The notes: generated by a model not told the origin, from the sequence alone. Positions 24,876 through 33,583 are shown, numbered from the stretch's first letter. The stretch is DNA of 64,000 nt from Intestinimonas massiliensis (ex Afouda et al. 2020) (GCF_900626285.1 NZ_LR131147.1:897610-961609); one strand, 5' to 3'. Made by a program: numbers and translations.

Positions 24876-26807
24876 ATGATGACCATTGAAAACAGGCAAA
24901 CAGCCCATAACGAGATTGACCATATTTTTCAGGACCTGCTCCCGGTCCACGGCATGACCGTGCGCCGGGAGCAGATCGCCCTGAGCCACCGCATGCTGGA
25001 CGCCATGCTGGACAAACGGATTGCCCTGTGCGATGCGGGAACAGGGATCGGAAAGACTTACGCATACTTGGTGGCCGGAACAGTATTCCTTCGCTTCCGT
25101 GCCAGCAGCGGCCAGCCCTTCCGCCCCATCCTCATTTCTACTTCCAGTATTGCGCTTCAGAACGCAGTACGGGACGAATATGTCCCCCTGCTGTCTGGCA
25201 TTCTGGTTGACGATGGCTTGGCCGATAAGCCGCTTCACGCGGTGGTGCGGAAGGGCAAATCACACTATGTCTGTGACCAACGGCTGATCCGGCGCCTGCA
25301 GCGGGTGGACTTGGAAAAGAAGAATCCGAAAGCAGCAGAGGCCCTGCTCTCCCTCCGGGATCATCTGGACATGGATATGGCGGAGCACCTCAGTGGCTAT
25401 GACCGGGAACGGGTCCAGGTGCCTCAAGTCTGTGACTGCGGGCGGGAGGATTGCCGGTACCTGTGCTTCCAGCAGGTATGCGATACGGACCGCTATCTGT
25501 TTCAAATCTGCAATCACAACCTGCTGTTGGCGGATGCCATTCACCGGAGCATTGGCCGGAGGCCCCTCCTGCCAGAGTACAGTGTGCTGATCATGGACGA
25601 GGCACACAAACTGCCGGAGGCAGCACGCCAGATGTTTGGCATCACGCTCACGGGAGAGGACTTACGTGCGCTCATCCGTGCGCTTCGGGGGGAACAATAC
25701 CTGCTTGCGGCGGAGACACTGGCAGAGGCAGCGGGGCCGTTGCTGCGGGAGCTGTCCCGGCCCTGGAACGGGGATCAGCCTTTTTCTCATTTCGCAAGCC
25801 TGCTGAAAAGACCGCACACAGCGCTGGAAATTATCCGGCGTCAGTTGAGGACCCTTCTATCGCGGGATACTCGGCGCCGGCTGGATCGGTTATCAGGCAA
25901 GGTTGACCTGTTCCTACAGGAGCAACCGGACCGAATCTTTTATACGACAGAAGATGATCAGGGCGGCGCTATGCTGTGCGCTACCATCTCCGACCTGACA
26001 GCCCAGCTTCGCCAGGCCCTCTGGCGCCAAGAAAAACCAATGATTCTGGCATCTGGCACCCTTGCGATAGGGGATGACTTCCGGAGGTTTAAGGAGGAAA
26101 CTGGCCTCTTGACGGACAGCCGGATACAGGAATCCGTTGCCCGCTCTCCGTTCGCATACAACAAAAACTGCCTGCTGTATATTCCTCGCTGCCCGCCCCT
26201 GCAAAGCAACGGACAGTATTACGAAAACCTGACGGCAGAGATCGCAACCCTGTTGGAAGCGGCCCAGGGCCACGCACTGGTGCTGTTCAATTCCTATGCC
26301 GCCATGTCCGCTGTGCGCGAATTGCTTCGGAGGCGGGGCCTGCCCTATCCGCTGTATACTCTGGGCAGAAATGCAGTACACACGGTCAGACAGTTTCGGA
26401 GCAGGCCGGGCAGTGTACTGCTGGCCACCGGAGCGGCCTGGGAGGGCTTCGACTTCCCTGGGGACTGCGTATCCCTGCTGGTGATCCCCAAGCTTCCCTT
26501 TCCCATCCCGGACGCGCTGAAGGAGAAGGAACGGGAACAGTACCCCACCTTCCATTCTTTCCTGCGAACCGTGGTGGTGCCGGAAATGCAGATAAGGTTA
26601 AAGCAGGGCTTTGGCCGGGCGATCCGTCTGGAGACCGACACCTGCGTGGTGGCCATTCTGGATGAACGGGCCAGCCAAGGCCGCCGGTACTATGGGGACG
26701 TGAAAAACGCCCTGCCGGAGATACCGGTTACAGACAGCATCCAGGAGGTGACACGCTTCATCCGGGAAGTTAAGACAGAGCGCTACTTCCGGGAGGCGGC
26801 GGCATGA
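24876..26807 (+). CDS. XPD/DinG-type superfamily 2 helicase
   Basis: 643 aa, ATG 24876. Walker A AGTGIGKT (residues 54-61), DEAH box (241-244), and a cysteine cluster CDCGREDC...C (C186, C188, C193, C197) placed between them, as in the iron-sulfur-cluster helicases of the DinG/XPD/Rad3 group. The C-terminal half has SF2 motifs V-VI (GAAWEGFDFPGD and QGFGRAIR). It should unwind DNA 5' to 3'. It shares its stop with the next small gene and leads the recombinase cluster, so it is likely cargo or a helper of a mobile element. It is diverged from housekeeping DinG and has no exonuclease domain. Confidence 0.9.
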   Translation: MMTIENRQTAHNEIDHIFQDLLPVHGMTVRREQIALSHRMLDAMLDKRIALCDAGTGIGKTYAYLVAGTVFLRFRASSGQPFRPILISTSSIALQNAVRDEYVPLLSGILVDDGLADKPLHAVVRKGKSHYVCDQRLIRRLQRVDLEKKNPKAAEALLSLRDHLDMDMAEHLSGYDRERVQVPQVCDCGREDCRYLCFQQVCDTDRYLFQICNHNLLLADAIHRSIGRRPLLPEYSVLIMDEAHKLPEAARQMFGITLTGEDLRALIRALRGEQYLLAAETLAEAAGPLLRELSRPWNGDQPFSHFASLLKRPHTALEIIRRQLRTLLSRDTRRRLDRLSGKVDLFLQEQPDRIFYTTEDDQGGAMLCATISDLTAQLRQALWRQEKPMILASGTLAIGDDFRRFKEETGLLTDSRIQESVARSPFAYNKNCLLYIPRCPPLQSNGQYYENLTAEIATLLEAAQGHALVLFNSYAAMSAVRELLRRRGLPYPLYTLGRNAVHTVRQFRSRPGSVLLATGAAWEGFDFPGDCVSLLVIPKLPFPIPDALKEKEREQYPTFHSFLRTVVVPEMQIRLKQGFGRAIRLETDTCVVAILDERASQGRRYYGDVKNALPEIPVTDSIQEVTRFIREVKTERYFREAAA

Positions 26808-26953
26808 TTCAGGCAAAGAATGAGCTGCAGTACAGGCTGACGGTAGAATTGCTGGAACGGCTGGCGGAGAGCGGTTACCTGTCCGATGCAGAGCTGGCGG
26901 TTGCCAAACAGCTGGCGGTCCAAAAATACCGCCCCCAAGCTGTTTGGGAATAG
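26804..26953 (+). CDS. 49-aa SHOCT-like protein
   Basis: ATG 26804 overlaps the helicase stop (ATGA); stop TAG 26951-26953. Helical: LQYRLTVELLERLAESG, then YLSDAELAVAKQLAVQKY. This resembles the SHOCT-like small proteins that precede serine recombinases in clostridial elements. Function unknown. The coupling to the helicase and the position before the recombinases support it as real. Confidence 0.72.
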   Translation: MIQAKNELQYRLTVELLERLAESGYLSDAELAVAKQLAVQKYRPQAVWE

Positions 26954-27022
26954 CGCTGGATATTCCCGCGAAGTTGTGGTAATTTCGGTGTTGACGAAAA
27001 AGATAAAAGGAGTGGAGAAGAA

Positions 27023-28579
27023 ATGGCGCATGTGACGGTAATCCCGGCCCAGCCGGAACAGCAGGAAATCCTGCGGGTGGCGGCCTACTGCCGTGTGAGC
27101 TCTGATTCCAACGATCAGCTTCACTCCTATGCCGCACAGATCCGGGCCTACACGGAACTGATTGGCAGCCATGAGGGCTGGGATCTGGTAGATGTGTACG
27201 CTGATGAGGGCCTGACGGGGACCCGGATGGATAAGCGGGATGACTTCAACCGGATGCTGGCCGACTGCCGCAAGGGGAAGATTGACAAGGTGATCGTAAA
27301 ATCCATCTCCCGGTTTGCCCGCAACACCAGGGACTGTCTGGCTGCCCTGCGGGAATTGTTCCGTCTGGGCGTTGCCGTGCAATTTGAAAAAGAGAATATT
27401 GATACGCAGACGCTCACCACCGAATTGATGGTGAGCGTTTCTGCATCTCTGGCCCAGCAGGAATCCATCTCCATCTCTCAAAACCAGCGGCAGAGCTATC
27501 GCAGGCGGATGGAACGGGGACTTTTTATCACCTGCAAGGCCCCCTATGGCTACCGGCTGACGGAAGATGGCAAGAACTTGGAGATCGTGCCCGAAGAGGC
27601 GGAGCAGGTTCGGTGGATCTTTGACCAGTACCTGAGTGGTCGAAGCGCCGCTTGGATTGCGGAACAGATGACCCGGAAAAACATCCCTACGACAGACCGC
27701 AAGCCATATTGGCAGACCACCACGGTCCTCTACCTGCTCTCAAATGAGAAGTATGTCGGGGATGCCCTGTGCCAAAAGACCTTTGCCCATGGCTTCCCCT
27801 TTGTGAAGCGGCTGAACAAGGGAGAAAAGATGCAGTACTATGTGGAAGGGAGCCATCCTGCAATCATCTCCCACGAAGTGTTCGAGCGAGCAAAGGAGCT
27901 CCGGCGCCGGAAAGCTCAGCGCGCCGCCAGTGAACGGCAGGAATATCCGCTGACCCAGAAACTGGTCTGCGGAGCCTGCGGGGCCACTTTTGTGCGGCGT
28001 AAGAATAAAGGAAGTGGACTGAATGTCTGGGTCTGCCGCAGGCACGATGACAAGGCGGACAGCTGCCCCACCGGCAGGATACGGGAGGACGCAGTTTATC
28101 GCGCCTTTGTACGGATGTACAACCGGCTGAAGCAGAATGAGAGCGTAATTTTCCAGCCTGCCTTAAGCCAGCTTGACGCCCTCATTGACACCGCACACCG
28201 GGATAATCCGGCAATTCTGGAGATCAACCAGGCCATCGCCCAAAATACGGAGCAGAACTATAAAATCAACCTATTACAGTCTAAAGGTCTGCTGGACGAA
28301 GAAACCTGCGCAGCCAGACGGAATATGATCAACGCCAAGCTAAACCAACTCCGGGTGAAGCGCAGGCGTCTTCTGGAGAACGATGATATTGATGAGGCTG
28401 CGGAGGTCTTGCGCCGCACTGCCAGCCTGATTCAGAAAGGCCCGGACGCTCTGGAGTCCTTCGATGAAACCCTATTCGATGAGCTGGTGGAACAGATCAT
28501 CGTGGACGCCCGGACTCAGATCCGGTTCCGGATCAGAGGCGGGATCGAATTGCGAGAGTCCCTGGAGGTGGGACCATGA
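27023..28579 (+). CDS. large serine recombinase 1
   Basis: 518 aa, ATG 27023 after AAAGGAGTGGAG. Resolvase-type catalytic domain at residues 17-160 with AYCRVSS (nucleophile S26) and the SRFARNTRD region; a Recombinase domain (about 190-300); a zinc ribbon (VCGACG near 315, then CRRH); and a coiled C-terminus. Such enzymes insert and excise ICEs, phages and SCC-type elements. Its stop overlaps the next gene by 4 bases. Confidence 0.95.
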   Translation: MAHVTVIPAQPEQQEILRVAAYCRVSSDSNDQLHSYAAQIRAYTELIGSHEGWDLVDVYADEGLTGTRMDKRDDFNRMLADCRKGKIDKVIVKSISRFARNTRDCLAALRELFRLGVAVQFEKENIDTQTLTTELMVSVSASLAQQESISISQNQRQSYRRRMERGLFITCKAPYGYRLTEDGKNLEIVPEEAEQVRWIFDQYLSGRSAAWIAEQMTRKNIPTTDRKPYWQTTTVLYLLSNEKYVGDALCQKTFAHGFPFVKRLNKGEKMQYYVEGSHPAIISHEVFERAKELRRRKAQRAASERQEYPLTQKLVCGACGATFVRRKNKGSGLNVWVCRRHDDKADSCPTGRIREDAVYRAFVRMYNRLKQNESVIFQPALSQLDALIDTAHRDNPAILEINQAIAQNTEQNYKINLLQSKGLLDEETCAARRNMINAKLNQLRVKRRRLLENDDIDEAAEVLRRTASLIQKGPDALESFDETLFDELVEQIIVDARTQIRFRIRGGIELRESLEVGP

Positions 28580-29385
28580 TCAAACGGAAATTAGTCTATG
28601 GCTACCAAATCGTGAATGGCGAGGTCGTCCTGCAGCCGGCGGAGAGCCCCATTGTAGTGAGAGTGTTCCGCCTGTATCAGGAGGGGCTGTCCTATCAGAA
28701 AATCTCCGACCAGCTCAATCAGGAAAAGCTCCCATACAGTGCAGAGGGCCAGATATGGGACAAGCACAAAATCAAACGCTTGCTGGAAAACCCGCGCTAC
28801 ATTGGAGAACAGGGCTTTCCCCCCATTGTGGACCGGGCTCTGTTCCAAGAAATCCAAGCTAGGATTCAGGGTAAAACCCAAAAGGCAACGGAAAGACCGG
28901 TGCGGCCAGTGCTGGCGTTCAAACGATACTTGCGCTGCGCACACTGCGCAGGACGCCTGCTGGGCTTGGGCGGCGCCGGCCAGAGTAAAGACACATTATA
29001 TCTCAAGTGCGAGGGGTGCGGACGCGTTATCCGAATATTGGACGAAGATTTTCTGCACGAGGTTTACCGCCTGGCAAAAGACCGGCATTTGGCATCCAAA
29101 GCACAGTATACCCCCTCTGAAGAAGTGGTCCGGCTTACCAATGCCATCAACCGCGGTCTGGAACAGCCCGGCGACCCTTTCCAAGTAATTGATCTGATTC
29201 TGCAAGGTATATCCGCACGCTATGACTGTTGCCCGGTGAATATGCCGCAGGAGCAGGCTGGAGGGACAGATTTGAGAGGCATTGACCGTATGGTTGAGCA
29301 TATCACGATATCCCAAGACAACCGGATCGAAATTCAATTCAAGGAGGGCTCGTTATGCCAGAAGAAACACGAAGGATCAGGGTGA
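28576..29385 (+). CDS. recombinase-family protein without catalytic domain
   Basis: 269 aa, ATG 28576 overlapping recombinase 1. It begins directly with the Recombinase DNA-binding domain (KRKLVYGYQIVNGEV...VFRLYQEGLSYQKISDQLN...NPRYIGE), followed by a zinc ribbon (CAHC...CEGC). It has no serine catalytic domain, and neither frame nor overlap suggests a lost 5' part: the ATG sits exactly on the ATGA junction. It may be a target-site or directionality partner of the two full-length enzymes. Confidence 0.88.
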   Translation: MIKRKLVYGYQIVNGEVVLQPAESPIVVRVFRLYQEGLSYQKISDQLNQEKLPYSAEGQIWDKHKIKRLLENPRYIGEQGFPPIVDRALFQEIQARIQGKTQKATERPVRPVLAFKRYLRCAHCAGRLLGLGGAGQSKDTLYLKCEGCGRVIRILDEDFLHEVYRLAKDRHLASKAQYTPSEEVVRLTNAINRGLEQPGDPFQVIDLILQGISARYDCCPVNMPQEQAGGTDLRGIDRMVEHITISQDNRIEIQFKEGSLCQKKHEGSG

Positions 29386-30980
29386 TCCCCGCCACAAAAG
29401 AAGAGACGGGGCGGGGCGGCGAGGCGGGGGGCCGCAAGAGAGTAGCGGCCTACTGCCGGGTCAGTACCAACAGCGAAGAGCAGATCAACAGCTATGAGTC
29501 TCAGAAATCCTACTATACGGAGAAGATCGAGAAGAACCCGGATTGGGAAATGGCCGGCGTGTTCGCGGACAAGGGATTGTCCGGCACCAGCCTGAAAAAG
29601 CGGGATCAATTCAATAAAATGATTGCCGCCTGTAGGCGGGGACGGATCGACCTTATCCTGACCAAATCCCTTTCCCGCTTCGCCCGAAATACGGTGGACT
29701 GCCTGGAGACTGTCCGCATGCTGAAAGCCAACGGGATCGGCGTGTACTTTGAAAAAGAAAACATCAATACTCTGACCGAAAGCAGTGAGTTCCTGATCAC
29801 GCTGTTCAGCGGCTTCGCTCAGGCGGAGTCTGAGTCCCTGAGCAAGAATGTCGCCTGGGGTAAGCAGAAGAGTGCGGAGGCAGGCAATGTCCCATTCCAA
29901 TACAAAAAGACTCTGGGCTACCGCAAGGGTAAAGATGGGAAACCGGAGATCGTCCCGGAGGATGCCAAAACTATCCGCCGCATTTATCAGCGGTACCTAG
30001 ACGGGTGCAGCTTGGGGCAGATCAAGCAGGAGTTGGAGGAAGACCAGGTCCCCACAGCCCAAGGCGTCCATCGATGGTCCTACCAGGTGATCCAGAACAT
30101 CCTCACCAATGAGCGGTACATCGGAGATGTACTTCTGCAGAAGACTTATGTGACAGACTGTATCAGCAAGCGGGTTAAGAAGAATCAAGGGGAGCGCCCC
30201 ATGTACTACATCGAGAACAATCATCCGGCCATCATCCCGCGGGAGATCTACCAAGCGGTACAGACGGAGATGACGCGCCGGTCCAGTAAGCGAAAGGTGA
30301 TGCAGAAGACAGGAAAAACGGAACAGGGCAAATATTCCTATAAATATGCTCTGTCCGAGCTGCTGGTCTGCGGGGAATGCGGTACTCCCTACAAGCGGGT
30401 GACTTGGGCCAGGAACGGAAAAAAGAAGATCGTCTGGCGGTGTATCTCCCGGCTGGAATTCGGGACGAAATATTGCCACACCTCGCCCACGATAGAAGAG
30501 AGAAAGCTGCATGCGGCTATCCTGTCCGCCATGAATGAGCTGGCGGACTTTGCCCAGGTACAGCGGGACGCCATGATGCTGGCCCAAAGTGCGCAGGAGA
30601 GCCAGGGTACAGGCGGGGATAGCCTGCTGGAGCTGAGACGGCGCCTCCAGGAGCTGAGTGTTGAGCAGGAAAGCCTGTTGGAGCAGATTCTGGACAACAT
30701 GGACGATGTGGAGCTGAATGCCCGTCTGAAAGAAGTGGCCGATGAAAAGCAGAAGGTAAAGAACAAAATCGAGTCCCTGCGCCAGAACGAGATCTACCAA
30801 GCGGAGCGTGAGGAAAGGCTCCAAGCAATGTGGGCCAGCATTCAGGAGCATGCCAAAGGCTTCCAAGCGTATGATGATGAGTTAACGCGGCTGGTTGTGG
30901 AAAAAATCACCGTTCTGGACAGCAATACGATCCGCATCCGGTTCCGTGATACGGATCTGGAAATGGACCGCACATTATGA
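29355..30980 (+). CDS. large serine recombinase 2
   Basis: 541 aa, ATG 29355 after AAGGAGGGCTCGTT; it overlaps the previous gene by 31 bases. Catalytic domain with AAYCRVSTNS (nucleophile S37) and LSRFARNTVDCLE, then a Recombinase domain (about 195-300), a zinc ribbon (VCGECG...C) and a long coiled coil (roughly 420-510). It differs clearly from recombinase 1, so this is not a recent duplication. Confidence 0.95.
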   Translation: MPEETRRIRVIPATKEETGRGGEAGGRKRVAAYCRVSTNSEEQINSYESQKSYYTEKIEKNPDWEMAGVFADKGLSGTSLKKRDQFNKMIAACRRGRIDLILTKSLSRFARNTVDCLETVRMLKANGIGVYFEKENINTLTESSEFLITLFSGFAQAESESLSKNVAWGKQKSAEAGNVPFQYKKTLGYRKGKDGKPEIVPEDAKTIRRIYQRYLDGCSLGQIKQELEEDQVPTAQGVHRWSYQVIQNILTNERYIGDVLLQKTYVTDCISKRVKKNQGERPMYYIENNHPAIIPREIYQAVQTEMTRRSSKRKVMQKTGKTEQGKYSYKYALSELLVCGECGTPYKRVTWARNGKKKIVWRCISRLEFGTKYCHTSPTIEERKLHAAILSAMNELADFAQVQRDAMMLAQSAQESQGTGGDSLLELRRRLQELSVEQESLLEQILDNMDDVELNARLKEVADEKQKVKNKIESLRQNEIYQAEREERLQAMWASIQEHAKGFQAYDDELTRLVVEKITVLDSNTIRIRFRDTDLEMDRTL

Positions 30981-31011
30981 TAATATGGGAAAAAGACAGG
31001 AGATGCGCTCA

Positions 31012-31761
31012 ATGGCATGTTTTATTACAGGTGACACCCACGGGGATTTTACCCGGTTCAAAGAAGACATCTTCTATGAACAGGCGGAACTGAACCGTGA
31101 AGACTACGTAATTATTTGCGGCGACTTCGGAGGGATCTGGGACCGCAGCCCCAAAGAAAATAAGACACTGGACTGGCTGGACCGGCGGCCGTTCACAACT
31201 CTGTTTGTCTCAGGCAACCATGAGAACTTCGATGCACTCCGGGAGTATCCGGTCCTAGAATGGCACGGCGGGAAGGTACAGCAGGTCCGGCCCGGCGTCC
31301 TGCACCTGATGCGGGGGCAGGTTTATGACATCAACGGCAAGCGGTTCTTTACTATGGGTGGGGCCAGCAGCCACGATATTCAGGACGGCATCCTAGAACC
31401 GGATGACCGGCTATTCAAGCAGAAATTTCGGAAGCTGAGTATGGAACGGGCCCTGTTTCGGGTAAACCATCGGTCCTGGTGGAAAGAAGAACTTCCCAGC
31501 GAGACAGAATACGAAGAGGCCCTAGCCAATCTGGACAAGGCAGGCTGGGAAGTAGACTATATCATCACCCACTGCTGTCCGACCAGTGTACAGGATGTGT
31601 TTAGCGGCGGCCTGTTTCAGAAAGACGCTCTGACAGACTTCTTCGATGAGATACGGCGTAGATGTCAGTTCAAATACTGGTTTTTCGGACACTATCATGA
31701 GAACATGGTTATAGAGAAATCATTCGTAATGCTCTACGAGCAGATCATACGGTTAAAGTAA
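31012..31761 (+). CDS. calcineurin-like metallophosphoesterase
   Basis: 249 aa from ATG 31012 (AGGAG at 30998-31002, spaced 9; an in-frame ATG at 31003 is too close). Metal-binding motifs are complete: GDTHGD, GDFGG, GNHEN, and the late GHYH. The family hydrolyses phosphomono- or diesters, including nucleotides. It follows the recombinases by 31 bases and is likely cargo; its last three codons lie inside a 59-bp palindrome. Confidence 0.88.
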   Translation: MACFITGDTHGDFTRFKEDIFYEQAELNREDYVIICGDFGGIWDRSPKENKTLDWLDRRPFTTLFVSGNHENFDALREYPVLEWHGGKVQQVRPGVLHLMRGQVYDINGKRFFTMGGASSHDIQDGILEPDDRLFKQKFRKLSMERALFRVNHRSWWKEELPSETEYEEALANLDKAGWEVDYIITHCCPTSVQDVFSGGLFQKDALTDFFDEIRRRCQFKYWFFGHYHENMVIEKSFVMLYEQIIRLK

Positions 31762-31807
31762 TAGAGAAAAGGCCGGACTCCGGCCTTTTCTCTATTACTT
31801 TAACCGT
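31749..31807. terminator. 59-bp perfect palindrome / bidirectional terminator
   Basis: Arms 31749-31776 and 31780-31807 are exact reverse complements over 28 bases with a 3-base loop. The core AAAAGGCCGG/CCGGCCTTTT is a standard bidirectional terminator between converging genes, but the outer 18 bases, which include the last codons and stop of the phosphoesterase, also match perfectly. Confidence 0.9.
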
Positions 31808-31894
31808 GGCGGTCCGGATTGATCTACCGTTTGATTTACAAGCGACAAAAACACAGGGATGGAAGATTTTCCTCCGCCCCTGTGTTCTAACGAA

Positions 31895-32194
31895 TCAGGT
31901 ATGTAGAGTGTGATGTTGGCCAGGATATACGACTCTGGCCTTTTTGTAACCTTTCCAATCCAGATGCTGGCCGCACCGGTCACAGAAGTTCATGAATTCC
32001 CGTTCCATGGTCACATGGCATCTGGGACAGACATAATAACCATTTCCATCGGGAAAGCACATAACCTCTGTTACTGGCATTTTCATACGGTAGCCGGCAA
32101 GGATGAGCAGAAGGTTGGCAAAGATAGCCGGGGAAAGGGATGTTTGCCTCGGCGTTTTAGATTTCAATCGTCCTCTGCTGCCTGCTCCCATCAT
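31895..32194 (-). CDS. zinc-ribbon protein
   Basis: 99 aa; start 32194 (ATGATG) overlaps the stop of the upstream XRE gene and follows CGGAGGAA. Hydrophobic stretch near residues 22-35 (AIFANLLLILAG), then a zinc ribbon with CPRC and CDRC in a Tyr/His-rich C-terminal half. Translation is probably coupled to the XRE gene. Role unknown. Confidence 0.7.
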   Translation of the reverse strand: MMGAGSRGRLKSKTPRQTSLSPAIFANLLLILAGYRMKMPVTEVMCFPDGNGYYVCPRCHVTMEREFMNFCDRCGQHLDWKGYKKARVVYPGQHHTLHT

Positions 32195-32415
32195 TCTTTT
32201 TCCTCCGGGAACAAGTCAGCAAATTCGCAGGAATAACGGACCTTCATTTTCAACAGTTCGTTCCAGTCTGGGAATTGTTCCCCGGCCTCGTACCGTTGGA
32301 TCGTACGCGGGTCACAGGAAAGTTCTTCCGCAATTTCTTCTTGGGATATGCCGGCTTTTATACGGGCCTGCTGAAGTGGATTTTCAGGATGGCCTCCGCC
32401 CACCCTTGCGGTCAT
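32191..32415 (-). CDS. XRE-type regulator with start behind an A9 tract
   Basis: 74 aa from ATG 32415. Helix-turn-helix at about residues 16-60 (ARIKAGISQEEIAEELSCD, RTIQRYEAGEQFP). No ribosome-binding site precedes 32415; the good one (GGAGG spaced 7) belongs to ATG 32437, which lies out of frame by one base across a run of nine As (complement of 32420-32428). With eight As the two join as MTMKKKQMTARVG... The gene may therefore need transcriptional slippage, be phase-variable, or carry a sequencing or real frameshift. Confidence 0.72.
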   Translation of the reverse strand: MTARVGGGHPENPLQQARIKAGISQEEIAEELSCDPRTIQRYEAGEQFPDWNELLKMKVRYSCEFADLFPEEKE

Positions 32416-32461
32416 CTGCTTTTTTTTTCATGGTCATAATGATTCCTCCTTCAAAATTTTT

Positions 32462-32479
32462 AACGGGACATGTCCCGTT
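32462..32479 (-). promoter_or_regulatory. palindromic operator upstream of the minus-strand XRE gene
   Basis: AACGGGACATGTCCCGTT is an 18-base perfect palindrome, 10 bases upstream of the ribosome-binding site. A TAAAAT -10 candidate lies just upstream (32489 to 32484 on the minus strand). The likely ligand is the XRE protein itself (autoregulation). Confidence 0.65.
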
Positions 32480-32594
32480 TTTCATTTTAGAGGAAACATT
32501 ACCCAGGCAACACGGCGCCTGTGTCGGGTTGCAAAAAAAGAGGAATTTTGTCGTCAAACATAACAAAATGGGCCGGCAGAGGCCAGCCCATTTC

Positions 32595-33013
32595 TCAGGT
32601 ATTTTGAGTCAATGTTGGCGGATTACGGCACTCCTCCGGTGCGTTTTCCGGCAGCAGACGCTCCGCCCAGCCCGGCCCAAAAACTTCCAGATTTGAAGCG
32701 CTTTGCAGCACCCGTACTAGGCAGCGGTACGGGTCCAGCCGGTTCTCCTTCGCCGTTTCCATCATACTGAAAATCATTGCGCTCCTCCTGGCCCTATTGA
32801 GCGTGTTGGTAGGCTCAACTGCTCATACACTTCTTTACCTAGTTTTTCAGAGGCGGAGCTAAACTGTTTCCTCCGCAAAAACCGGAGCGCCTCCATAAGC
32901 TGCTCCACCTGCTTTTCATATGCGTAGATCCGCTCCCATACGCCTGAAGTTTTTATATTCCCTATGGGAGATGGACACCATTCCCGTATTACCTTCCTGT
33001 TTGTTAACGCCAT
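32595..33013 (-). pseudogene. IS66-family transposase remnant with internal deletion
   Basis: Frame 33013-32774 gives an N-terminal TnpC-like piece with a coiled coil and LRFLRRKQFSSASEKLG. Frame 32777-32595 gives the C-terminal TnpC tail (METAKENRLDPYRCLVRVLQ...). The catalytic core of several hundred residues that should lie between them is missing, and the two pieces abut in different frames. This is a dead insertion sequence left by deletion. Confidence 0.8.
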
Positions 33014-33124
33014 TTTTTATAGGTAAATTATACCATAAATCCCTCTAAAAGTCCAGTATTTTCAATACTTTGCGCCATTCAGACCATGCTTAGTTGCATA
33101 CTACGGAAATATTTGATACATCCC

Positions 33125-33153
33125 TGTACAGATGCCCAGTCCTGTGATATAAT
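33125..33153 (+). promoter_or_regulatory. candidate promoter for the small gene at 33178
   Basis: TATAAT at 33148-33153 with TGTACA at 33125-33130, spacer 17. The -35 is a poor match to TTGACA. The surroundings are unusually A/T-rich. Confidence 0.45.
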
Positions 33154-33177
33154 CCATCCAAAGATTGGTCGGAGGTG

Positions 33178-33362
33178 ATGGATCATATAACATATAAGGT
33201 AAATTGGCTTGGTTGTGATGAGTTAGACTTGTCCACATTTAACTTAGATGACATGTATCTGCGGCTAAAAAAATTCCCCGCATCTACCGTGATTTATACG
33301 AATATGGATATGCCCTGACTAAGCGCTCCATTGACTTTCTGGAGCGCAAATATCTCAAATAG
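33178..33362 (+). CDS. small frameshifted gene with a -1 slippery heptamer
   Basis: ATG 33178 (GGAGGT just upstream) runs 46 codons in one frame to TGA 33316-33318. At 33267-33273 the zero frame reads ...CTA AAA AAA TTC, so the run A AAA AAA is in the exact phase for -1 slippage. After a shift the frame continues as IPRIYRDLYEYGYALTKRS... to TAG 33360-33362, about 60 residues in all. A stem GCGCTCC/GGAGCGC follows (33324-33347). It may be a programmed shift or a one-base deletion. No family recognised. Confidence 0.45.
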
Positions 33363-33454
33363 CACTCGGCATATATGGACAAAACTTACAAGCGCTGAAT
33401 CCCTTGCGCCGCAAGGCTTTCAAGGCACATCTTTTTTATCCGGGGGTGACAGAA

Positions 33455-33492
33455 AAAAGCCGGTTTGTCTGAACAAGCCGGCTTTTCTTTTT
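33455..33492 (+). terminator. intrinsic terminator upstream of the two-component genes
   Basis: Fourteen-base arms (33455-33468 and 33473-33486, one G-T pair), loop CTGA, then C and five Ts (33488-33492). It isolates the two-component operon from the accessory region. The rest of the gap up to 33583 shows no gene. Confidence 0.8.
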
Positions 33493-33583
33493 GCCCTGGC
33501 AGTTGTAAGAGATTTGAAAGAATTTCCCCATTTTCTTTGCAAGAAAGATCAGGTATCCTAGGAGCAGACAGGAGGGGGTCCCA

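Noticed and set aside
31795..31983. Minus-strand frame ending in R-L-K opposite the phosphoesterase end.
   Set aside because: Its ending is a by-product of the palindrome; it lacks a start signal and overlaps the better-supported zinc-ribbon gene.
21161..33400. Direct repeats marking attachment sites of an integrated element around the recombinases.
   Set aside because: No convincing pair was found by eye; large serine recombinases use short cores, so an empty-site comparison is needed.
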